From JAEXNA01 sp037968995 (lineage in GTDB: Bacteria > Vulcanimicrobiota > Xenobia > Xenobiales > JADMJV01): a stretch of DNA of 64,000 nt. The DNA lies in contig JBBKWP010000363.1 of the NCBI GenBank assembly GCA_037968995.1, positions 9,838 through 73,837 on the forward strand, read 5' to 3'. A program made the translations under genes and the position numbers. Under the pieces are notes generated by a model. That model worked only from the letters and a program-made list of their open reading frames with translations. It made no database searches and was not told where the DNA came from. Positions 33,968 through 41,295 of the stretch are shown here, in pieces (the first letter of the stretch is position 1; every line of letters begins with the position of its first letter).

Positions 33968-36679
33968 ATGGCAGTGATATCTGGAGACTCCGGTGGCGGG
34001 AAGCGCCGTGCCGATGCGGTTGGAAAGTCAAGATCCCCAAGGACGACAAGCTCCAAAAAAGCTATCAGAAATCCCGATTCCGGCTCAGGGTTGGAGACGC
34101 GGGGGCTTCGACGGTTAGATAGATCGACCAGTAGCTCAGTCGGTGGAGCCGGAGTTCTTAACAGATCATCGAGCACCGTCCCCTCTGACCCCAGATCATC
34201 TCGTGAACTTGTGGCCGACCAGGCCGCGACATCGAGGTCCTTGGTCGGGCCTAGACTGAGTAATGATTCCAGCACGGCTGCGGGGACCGAATCGCGTTCA
34301 GCGTATTCAGAGGCAGAACTGCAAGAGCAACTCGAAGGCCAAGTCACGGGACCAAGAAATCCAGAGGACCGAGAGGATGCAGACGCCGCACAGACCGCGG
34401 TCGCAATTTTGGGACCCGAACCAGAATCGGATGACAGTTCTGAGTCCACCGGCTTCGAGAACATCGACGGCCCGGTTACTGGAAGCGTCGACGGCGCGGG
34501 CGTGGGAGCGACAGGCACAGCGTCAATTAGTGCTGAGCGCGGCGGTTTTGGTGGGTTCATCGACGACTTGGGCGAGGGCGTCGGGAATGTCCGTGAAACC
34601 GTTGGCGAAGCTGCGGATTCCGGTTACAGCGCGATCGTCAATGTACAGGCGGACATTTCGACCGGAGTGACCGATGCGGCAGGCTCGGCGTTGGGTAGCG
34701 CTTTGGATGGCGTTGGCGCCCACGGTGTCGCCGATCAAGTGCGTCAAGCCGCAGACGGAGCGACGGAACATTTGCAAGAGCAGGCGGATTTTGCCGAAGA
34801 ACAAGGTCTGGGAGCGTCACTTGTTCGCGGCTTCGACGACTTAGGCAACGTGGCCAGCGGGATCATTGAAGCCGGCAGCGAGACGATTAATCGTCCTGTG
34901 GAATTTCTGGCATCTGCGGGAACCTCGGCGCTAGAGAGCGGCGGGGACCGGGTCGCTGACTTGCTGGATGATGTGGGTGCTGGAGGAGTTGCTGACGCGG
35001 TTCGCGGTAGCACCCAGATCGCCTCAGAACAAATTCTAAACATCGTCGAGCAACAGAGTGAAGTCGTCCACGACGTTTTTTACGGCGTCGGTGAAGGCGT
35101 CAATTCCGCTGTAACCGGTGTTGGCGCTGCCGCTGGGAATCCTATCGCCACTGTGCAGGGGCTCTCGACGGTGCTGGAAGCTGCCAATCCTCTTTTGCTA
35201 CCCGGTCAGATCATTCGTAATGGCGGGGATGTTGGTGGCACTGTTCAACAGAACGTGGAGGTCCTTCAGGCCGTCGGAGAAGGCTTGATCGCCCCAGCGA
35301 TTGAGTCTGGCCGCGAAGAAGGTGTGGTTGCGGGTATCGCTCATGCAGGTTTCGATATTCTGACGACCATCGGGACAGGTGGCGGTGGAGCGGCGACGCA
35401 CGTCGATGACGCCGCGGTTGTAGCCAATGCACTGGACAACATCGTGGGTGCCGTTGACAACGTGGCGGGTGCGGCCGACAACGTGGCGGGTGTGGCCGAC
35501 AATGTGGTCGGTGCTGCTGACAACGTGGCGGGTGCTGCTGACAACGCGACGGCATCCGCGGACAACGTGACGGGGTCGGTTCAGGAAACTCCGGGCTCAA
35601 CGACGAACACGAGACCCGGTCAAAACTCCGACGTAGTAGTAGACGATATCTCCCCCAACGGATTGATTGACGATCTGCCGCCCGGCGTGCGAGAACTGGA
35701 CCAGAACTCGATTGCTGAGATTATTGATCGGACTGAGGTCGACATTCCCGAAGGCCTCGAGAATCCTCTCGTTCGACCGACTTCCGCACAATTTTATGAT
35801 GAAGCGGGCCTGGGACCTCAGTTTGAGTTTCAAGTTGGTGACCAAAGCGTTGCGGTGTCACGGCCCTATCAGGCTACTATAAACGGCGGGGGAAGTCGGC
35901 CAGCGGTCGTTGCGTACATAGAAGATGCAGACGGAGTTGTTCGACCCAGGTCTTTGTATCTGAGCAATTCCCAAGGGGGATGGAGAGAAGCTTCGCACGC
36001 GGGGATTACTGGCGGCGGCGGAGGGATCAGTGATTGGATTGGAAAGGGCGGTGACGGCATCGCTGAATTCGCGACCGACTTACCTATCCAAACCCAGCAA
36101 CCGTTGAACGGTCTTTTGGGGGGCGCCCCACCTTTAGAACTCGCCGCTGATATTTCGAGGCAAGCCTTTCTCGGGAACCTGCCGTTTGGAGAAAGTTCGA
36201 CCAGTGTTCCCTTCTCTCAGGCGACAAACAACGTGCAGGGATTGGGAGTGGGAGAAGCATTAGGCGACACAAGATTCATCGAGCCTTCGAGTTTTCAATA
36301 CAACTCCCCCGGTCAGGCACCAAACTTTGCCAATGGACCAGGCGCGGAATTCACCGTCCAACATCCCATAAGAGGTGAAATTTCGGCTCAATCCTTCACA
36401 TCCGCCGATGGCTCTTTGGAGTATCTTTTCTACACAGATGATGGTGGGCGCGCATGGATCGGCCAAGTCGATAACTTGGACTCCCCCATCAATGAATTCG
36501 GCGTTCGCAGTGAGCCGATCGATCCCGGAAGCCTGACCACTCCAGCAATTGAGTATGACACTCAAGTGCCCCCTGGGTTCGCGGGCCCTTCAGTGGGCAA
36601 CGGATACGTGGACATAAGTCAATACACCCATAGTTTGCCTCCCGTTCGCGACTACTTGAACTGGTTGGCAGCTTCCTAA
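33968..36679 (+). CDS. Large polymorphic-toxin-like protein, unknown function
   Basis: 903 residues. GGGAG six bases upstream supports the ATG. Residues 1-170 are Ser/Arg/Asp-rich and probably disordered, without a signal peptide. Residues 190-520 are Ala/Gly/Asp-rich amphipathic helices (GGDRVADLLDDVGAGGVADAV and similar) followed by a stretch typical of pre-toxin regions (AIESGREEGVVAGIAHAGFD, then a Gly-rich turn). Seven heptads D-N-V-A-G-A-A follow at about 490-538. The C-terminal 310 residues are beta-rich and seem to repeat one module (about 595-690 and 770-890): P[TS]S.Q.Y near the start and a WREAS or AWIGQ strand near the middle. I see no known catalytic motif. The next gene overlaps by one base. 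Confidence 0.75.
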   Translation: MAVISGDSGGGKRRADAVGKSRSPRTTSSKKAIRNPDSGSGLETRGLRRLDRSTSSSVGGAGVLNRSSSTVPSDPRSSRELVADQAATSRSLVGPRLSNDSSTAAGTESRSAYSEAELQEQLEGQVTGPRNPEDREDADAAQTAVAILGPEPESDDSSESTGFENIDGPVTGSVDGAGVGATGTASISAERGGFGGFIDDLGEGVGNVRETVGEAADSGYSAIVNVQADISTGVTDAAGSALGSALDGVGAHGVADQVRQAADGATEHLQEQADFAEEQGLGASLVRGFDDLGNVASGIIEAGSETINRPVEFLASAGTSALESGGDRVADLLDDVGAGGVADAVRGSTQIASEQILNIVEQQSEVVHDVFYGVGEGVNSAVTGVGAAAGNPIATVQGLSTVLEAANPLLLPGQIIRNGGDVGGTVQQNVEVLQAVGEGLIAPAIESGREEGVVAGIAHAGFDILTTIGTGGGGAATHVDDAAVVANALDNIVGAVDNVAGAADNVAGVADNVVGAADNVAGAADNATASADNVTGSVQETPGSTTNTRPGQNSDVVVDDISPNGLIDDLPPGVRELDQNSIAEIIDRTEVDIPEGLENPLVRPTSAQFYDEAGLGPQFEFQVGDQSVAVSRPYQATINGGGSRPAVVAYIEDADGVVRPRSLYLSNSQGGWREASHAGITGGGGGISDWIGKGGDGIAEFATDLPIQTQQPLNGLLGGAPPLELAADISRQAFLGNLPFGESSTSVPFSQATNNVQGLGVGEALGDTRFIEPSSFQYNSPGQAPNFANGPGAEFTVQHPIRGEISAQSFTSADGSLEYLFYTDDGGRAWIGQVDNLDSPINEFGVRSEPIDPGSLTTPAIEYDTQVPPGFAGPSVGNGYVDISQYTHSLPPVRDYLNWLAAS
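35435..35581 (+). repeat. Seven tandem 21-bp repeats inside the toxin-like gene
   Basis: Units begin with GACAAC-like bases at 35435, 35456, 35477, 35498, 35519, 35540 and 35561, an exact 21-base spacing. Consensus is near GACAACGTGGCGGGTGCKGC with a few third-base differences. Each encodes D-N-[VIA]-x-[GA]-x-[VA]. The period is a multiple of three, so copy number could change without breaking the frame. Confidence 0.85.
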
Positions 36680-37167
36680 TGAATTTTCACCCGAAGCCCC
36701 AAGCCCTCGTACAGGCGGCTCGTGACGGATTGGGCAAAGGTGCCGATCTTCTTCATGTGCTGGCGATACTCCGAATTTTGGAGGGCTCCCCGGTCAACCC
36801 CGAAGCTTGGCTGTCCCACTTGCGCAAGAGTGCTTGTCTAGCATCGTCTCAACATTTGAACATCGCGCTTACCAAATTGCGTGAGTTTTTTAACCGCATC
36901 GATGCGGCTACCGGCACTCTAGCGAGTGAAGACGCTCGTCCGGTGCCTGACGACGCTGTGACGCTCCTCTTCGAGTGGGCAGACTGCATCGAGCGCCAGG
37001 CCGAACTCACCAGCGCTGTTGCGCCGGAAGGCGCTCTCGCCCAGAACAAAGCGAGATTCACAAGTTTAGACGCGCGCCTTGGGGCGACGCCCCATTTGCA
37101 CTCCAGTCTTCGCGATCGTGCGACGAGATTGGCGAGCCTTCACGAGTTGCCTGTAGCCGCTGACTGA
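36679..37167 (+). CDS. Small helical partner of the toxin-like gene
   Basis: 162 residues. The ATG shares its A with the TAA of the preceding gene (TAATG), giving tight translational coupling. The protein is alpha-helical, Leu/Ala-rich and mildly acidic (LVQAARDGLGKGADLLHVLA, HLNIALTKLREFFNRIDAAT), without a signal peptide or membrane segment. I recognise no family. Position and size fit an immunity protein or a secretion chaperone for the 903-residue product, but this is inference from gene order. It converges with the TPR gene at 37240. Confidence 0.68.
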   Translation: MNFHPKPQALVQAARDGLGKGADLLHVLAILRILEGSPVNPEAWLSHLRKSACLASSQHLNIALTKLREFFNRIDAATGTLASEDARPVPDDAVTLLFEWADCIERQAELTSAVAPEGALAQNKARFTSLDARLGATPHLHSSLRDRATRLASLHELPVAAD

Positions 37168-37191
37168 TGGAGACTTCGATTCCGCACTGGA

Positions 37192-37234
37192 CTGGCTCGA
37201 GGAGCCCCAAGCGACGCTTATGACAGGTTCGCTT
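37192..37234. terminator. Inverted repeats between convergent genes
   Basis: GGCTC/GAGCC at 37193-37205 and AAGCGA (37209-37214) with TCGCTT (37229-37234) lie in the 72-base gap between the small partner gene and the minus-strand TPR gene. They could form a bidirectional end signal, though no T-tract is present. Confidence 0.33.
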
Positions 37235-37239
37235 AGCCC

Positions 37240-37935
37240 CTATCCGCCTTTAATGCGCTTTTGGATAGCATCCGCGAGATCTTGGTTTCCTCCGCGTCCG
37301 CCTCCGCGCCGACGACCTGACTCTGTAGGTGTTTGGTCGGACTTTTCGGGCGTCTTATCGCGATTCGAGCGTCCGCCTCGCTGCACTTGATTGAGGAACC
37401 CTCCGCCTCCGCCGGAACCAAAGGATGACGGACCTCTGCTGAAAGCCGAATCGACCGAAGTCCGCTCTTTCGCCCGAGCCTCTTCTCTCTTGGCTTCGAG
37501 TTGCTCGGCCTTCTTCTCGATCGCTCGGGAATCGACTTTCGGAAGCGGATCGAAGGGGAAGAACTTTGGGTTGGGGGCCGAGGCGACTTGCGAGAGAATG
37601 GCGGAGATCTGGTCTCTCCGAAGATAAACCGAGGGAGTCGGTATAGTGAGTCCGACCCCGCTTGCTTGATTTTTCTCGTTGGCGGCCCTCGCAGGTCCTC
37701 CACCCTTGCTTTCGATGTGTTGGGCGAGTCGTTGCAGATACTCTTTCGCTTGAGCGTTGTCCGGGTCTAGTACGAGGACCTTCTCTAGAAATTCTCGACC
37801 CTTGTCGAAGTACTTCGCTTTGAGAGAAATCTCAGCGGCCGCGAGATAATAGCGCGCCGCTTTAGGGTTCTGACCCATCTCTTCATACAGTTGAGCAACT
37901 TCTAAACGGGCTTTAATTTCTTCTTGAGGATTCAT
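37240..37935 (-). CDS. Short TPR protein with Gly/Arg-rich tail
   Basis: 231 residues from the ATG at 37935 (a GTG one codon earlier is possible). Two to three TPR-like helix pairs occupy residues 5-75 (ARLEVAQLYEEMGQNPKAA, FLEKVLVLDPDNAQAKEYL). The middle is a charged helix (IEKKAEQLEAKREEARAKE), and the end is low complexity with RRRGGGRGGN. No signal peptide is seen. It lies 34 bases after the kinase-TPR gene in the same run, so it may serve the same signalling assembly. Confidence 0.74.
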   Translation of the reverse strand: MNPQEEIKARLEVAQLYEEMGQNPKAARYYLAAAEISLKAKYFDKGREFLEKVLVLDPDNAQAKEYLQRLAQHIESKGGGPARAANEKNQASGVGLTIPTPSVYLRRDQISAILSQVASAPNPKFFPFDPLPKVDSRAIEKKAEQLEAKREEARAKERTSVDSAFSRGPSSFGSGGGGGFLNQVQRGGRSNRDKTPEKSDQTPTESGRRRGGGRGGNQDLADAIQKRIKGG

Positions 37936-37969
37936 CACAATATCTCTTCGCAGCCGAGCTTACGATCCC

Positions 37970-39955
37970 TTATTTCCAAGGAAACAGCATCAGGCCGATG
38001 GCTCGCGTCCAATACGCGATAGCCTGGTCAAGCTTTCCCCTCTGATAAAAAAGAGTTCCAAGATTATGGTAGACATGCCAGAACCCAGGATTCAACTGTA
38101 CGACTTTATCCCATTCCAAAATTGCCAGTTCGATCTTCCCCTGTTCGAGATAGGCCTCGCCCAAGTTGTAGTAAGCGGGCCAATGATTTCGCTGAAGTTG
38201 GGCCACCGATTGCCATTCCACGATCGCTTCGTCGAGTTGACCCCGGTGATAAAAATAGGTATTGGCTAAGTTCCAGTGGGCCTGCCAGAAATCGGGTTCA
38301 AACTGTACCGTCTTCTGCCACTGATTGATGGCTTCGTCAAAGTGGGAGCGTTGATAGTAAGCGTTCCCGAGATTGTTGTGAGCCTGCCAGAAGCCGTGCT
38401 CCACGTTGCAAGCTTTCTCCCATTCGGCGATGGCAAGGTCAACATTGCCGTGTTCGTAGTGCATGTTTCCAACGTTATAGTGAGCCTGAGCGAAATTGGG
38501 ATTGATCTCGATGCTGCGCTCCCAAAGCTCCATTGCGCCCTCGACGTCGCCCTGTTCCATCTTAATGGTTCCGATGTTGTAGAGAGCGACCGCGAATTGA
38601 GGATCCAGCTCCAGAGCCTTTTCCCAATGCTTGATGGCCTCGTCTTTACGACCTTTGGAATGGAACGCGTTGCCCAAATTGTAGTGAACTTCGGCGAACT
38701 GGGGGTTGAGCATGAGGGCTTTTTGCCACTCATCAATGGCGGCGTCAAGCTTGTCTTGTTGGAAAAATCCGTTGCCCAAATTGTAGTATGCCGGTGCGAA
38801 CTTGGGGTTCAGAATTGTGACCTTGCGATACTCTTCGATCGACTCCTCGATCTGTCCCTGGCGATAGTACGCCGAACCCATGTTGTAGTGGGCCACGAAG
38901 TTGTTCGGGTTGAGCTTGACCGCTTGATTGTACTCTTCGACGGCTTCGGGAAGCTTGCCCAATCCATCGAGCGCGGTGCCCAAGTTGTTGTGCGTGAGGG
39001 CGTTGTAAGGATCGAGAACAGTGGCTTTACGCCATTCCATGATCGCGAGATCGAGTTTTCCCTGTTTGTAATAATTGTTGCCCAGAATGTTGTGGAGAGC
39101 GGCCTCAGAGGGGCTAATGTTTGTCTTGTAGAGGTCTTCGGAAACCTCTTCAGTTTGCAACGCCTTAACAAGTTCTCCGACGCTTTGGAACCGCTCACCG
39201 GGGTCCTTGGCCATGCATTTGAGGACGGCTTCCTCAATGGAAGCGGGAACCTTGCGGTTAAACTCTCGAAGCGGGCGCGGTTCGGCGGTCAAGTGTTGCT
39301 GGATTACGGCCGGAAGGTTGTCGGCGCTATAGGGCACTCGTCCCGCCAGCATCTGATATAAAACGATGCCAAGCGAGTAAATGTCGGCCCGGCGGTCGAC
39401 CTTCTCCCCCCGCGCCTGCTCGGGCGAGAAGTAGAAACAGCTGCCGATCATCTGACCGGGTTGAGTCAAAGTTTGAGACATTTCGACCCAAGCAATTCCG
39501 AAATCTGCGACTTTGATCTCACCTTTGTCGGTGACCATGACGTTGCCCGGCTTGACATCTCGGTGGACGATTCCGTGCTGATGGGCATAATCGAGAGCGT
39601 GGCACAGCGGAATGAAGAGCTCTAAGGCCTTGCCCACTTCCATGGGTCCTTTGTGTTTTTCCAGAACATCGTCGAGATCCGAACCGTTGATGAACTCGAA
39701 GACGAGATAATATATCCCCTCATGTTCGGAGATGTCGTAAATGGCCGTGATATTTGGATGGTTCAGGCGTGCCGCGGCTTGGGCCTCACGTAGGAAGCGC
39801 TCTTTGGCTTCCGGGTTGCCGGTCAACTGCTGTGAGAGAATCTTGATAGCCGCCGGGCGGTCGAGCAGAGGATCATGTCCGTGGTAAACCACGCCCATTC
39901 CGCCCCGTCCCAACTCTTCAATGATGTGATATCGTCCAATGGTGGCGTTAATCAT
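37970..39955 (-). CDS. Hanks-type Ser/Thr kinase fused to a TPR array
   Basis: 661 residues. The kinase domain spans about 8-267: GRGGMG at 16-21, Lys38 in AAIKIL, HRDVKPGN from 131, DFG at 151-153 and a SPEQARGEK anchor. All catalytic residues are intact. From about 287 to the end there are around eleven TPRs of 34 residues, unusually regular and rich in aromatics (PAYYNLGNGFFQQDKLDAAI, AHYNVGNMHYEHGNVDLAI). No membrane segment is present, so it is a soluble kinase with a large docking surface. Its ATG overlaps the radical SAM stop (ATGA), and a small TPR gene follows. Confidence 0.93.
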   Translation of the reverse strand: MINATIGRYHIIEELGRGGMGVVYHGHDPLLDRPAAIKILSQQLTGNPEAKERFLREAQAAARLNHPNITAIYDISEHEGIYYLVFEFINGSDLDDVLEKHKGPMEVGKALELFIPLCHALDYAHQHGIVHRDVKPGNVMVTDKGEIKVADFGIAWVEMSQTLTQPGQMIGSCFYFSPEQARGEKVDRRADIYSLGIVLYQMLAGRVPYSADNLPAVIQQHLTAEPRPLREFNRKVPASIEEAVLKCMAKDPGERFQSVGELVKALQTEEVSEDLYKTNISPSEAALHNILGNNYYKQGKLDLAIMEWRKATVLDPYNALTHNNLGTALDGLGKLPEAVEEYNQAVKLNPNNFVAHYNMGSAYYRQGQIEESIEEYRKVTILNPKFAPAYYNLGNGFFQQDKLDAAIDEWQKALMLNPQFAEVHYNLGNAFHSKGRKDEAIKHWEKALELDPQFAVALYNIGTIKMEQGDVEGAMELWERSIEINPNFAQAHYNVGNMHYEHGNVDLAIAEWEKACNVEHGFWQAHNNLGNAYYQRSHFDEAINQWQKTVQFEPDFWQAHWNLANTYFYHRGQLDEAIVEWQSVAQLQRNHWPAYYNLGEAYLEQGKIELAILEWDKVVQLNPGFWHVYHNLGTLFYQRGKLDQAIAYWTRAIGLMLFPWK

Positions 39956-41295
39956 AGCTTCGGTCCGGCCGAATTCTCCCTAAAAGGGCTCTCACCTCTG
40001 TGCACACGGGGTGAATGATTGCCCAATAGGACTCCGGGGCATTCGGTCTTTAGACGTTGCAAAAAGGTGGGAATCCCCAGAATGGGGCCACCCGGAACCG
40101 GTACGTGGGCAGCATAGAGATCCGGGTCGATATTGAGAGTTCGCAATTGAATCATGTTTACGTCGCACTCTTTCACAAAGGCGACCAGAGCGTCGACTTC
40201 TTCCGTGGCGTCGATCCAGCCTGGAACCATCAAGAGATTGAGAGAAACAAACACTCCCGCTCGACGAGCCAGCAGCGTGGATTCCTTGACGGCCGCGAAC
40301 CGGTACCGTTTAGGTTGATAGTACGCTTCGTAGACGTTCGGCAAGACGGAATTTGTGGAGACCCGCAGAGAATCGAGCCCGGCGTCAACGATTTTTTGAA
40401 CCTTCTCAGGGAGTGAAGCGTTGGAGTTGAGATGAATGGTTCCACGACCCGGGATATTCGTCAGTTCTGATACCGCCTCGGCGATGAGGTCCCCGGCCAA
40501 CAATGGCTCCCCCTCACACCCCTGGCCGAAGCTGAAGATGGCTTCCTTTGAGCTTAGATGGTGGCGACCCAATTCGACAATCTCTTGCAGACTCGGTTTG
40601 AAATGAAAGCGTTCTTGTGGCGAGGGCGGAAGATCGTCGGGCTGCAGAGATATGCATCCTCGGCACTGAGCGTTGCAGGCTGGAGAGACCGTGACCGCAC
40701 CCTCCCAGCGATGATAAAAAATGTTCTGAGCGTTGTAGCAGCCGTATTCCTTGGCGCAGACTTCGAGTTGCTTGAGGACACGGTTCTCTGGGAACTGCCT
40801 TTGCAGAGCGACAATCTTCGCATTAAGATCGTCGCCGTGATAAGAGTCGGGAGACCAGGTCGGTTTAGCTTCGGTCTGGATGGCGGCACAAACCAACTCC
40901 TCGCCGCGGGCGAAGACAGCCGTGTATCCAAAAAAAGGTAGGTGTTGAGCCTGCGGCTCCTTTTCAAAAGCCGGCATAAGGGTTCGGGTGTAGCCAATGG
41001 GAAGGCGCGCGGCGACCGCTAGACCGTCTAAGACGACTCGCTTTCCCTTAGCGTCGACGCCCTGGGCTATGCGTCCCGGTAGAAATTGGAGTTGTGCCTC
41101 TTCGGGAAGAGGCACCAACTCCAGATTCGAGGGTAGACGTTGATCGCAACCGCTGCGACCAACGCCTAGGACGCCTGGGACGTCCTCGACTTCTCCCGAT
41201 GGTCGCCCCATAAGCGCGGTGACAGGAGGTCCAGACCGCTTTCCGGGCCGCGGAGACGATCTCCGCGGCCCGGATTTTTTTCGGTCTTTCTTCAT
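39952..41295 (-). CDS. Radical SAM protein, function unknown
   Basis: 447 residues. The SAM-cluster motif is SPACNAQCRGCIS with Cys207, Cys211 and Cys214 (C-x3-C-x2-C). GQGCEGEPLL follows as the GGE-like SAM-binding strand, then a barrel with LRVSTNSVLPNVYEAYY. The N-terminal 200 residues are an extra domain not seen in minimal radical SAM proteins, with Lys/Arg/Pro-rich residues 1-25 and two isolated Cys near 180-186. I cannot name the reaction. The start overlaps the rho stop and the end overlaps the kinase start, both by ATGA, so it is firmly within this operon. Confidence 0.84.
   Translation of the reverse strand: MKKDRKKSGPRRSSPRPGKRSGPPVTALMGRPSGEVEDVPGVLGVGRSGCDQRLPSNLELVPLPEEAQLQFLPGRIAQGVDAKGKRVVLDGLAVAARLPIGYTRTLMPAFEKEPQAQHLPFFGYTAVFARGEELVCAAIQTEAKPTWSPDSYHGDDLNAKIVALQRQFPENRVLKQLEVCAKEYGCYNAQNIFYHRWEGAVTVSPACNAQCRGCISLQPDDLPPSPQERFHFKPSLQEIVELGRHHLSSKEAIFSFGQGCEGEPLLAGDLIAEAVSELTNIPGRGTIHLNSNASLPEKVQKIVDAGLDSLRVSTNSVLPNVYEAYYQPKRYRFAAVKESTLLARRAGVFVSLNLLMVPGWIDATEEVDALVAFVKECDVNMIQLRTLNIDPDLYAAHVPVPGGPILGIPTFLQRLKTECPGVLLGNHSPRVHRGESPFRENSAGPKL

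Noticed and set aside
35435..35581. Tandem repeats considered as a CRISPR array
   Set aside because: The 21-base units are contiguous, without spacers, and encode protein in frame.
35211..35600. 129-codon minus-strand frame rich in Cys, His and Pro
   Set aside because: It is the antisense reading of the 21-bp repeats and flanks in the toxin-like gene.
40558..40941. 127-codon plus-strand frame inside the radical SAM gene
   Set aside because: It is antisense to the Cys-cluster region and shows no coding pattern of its own.
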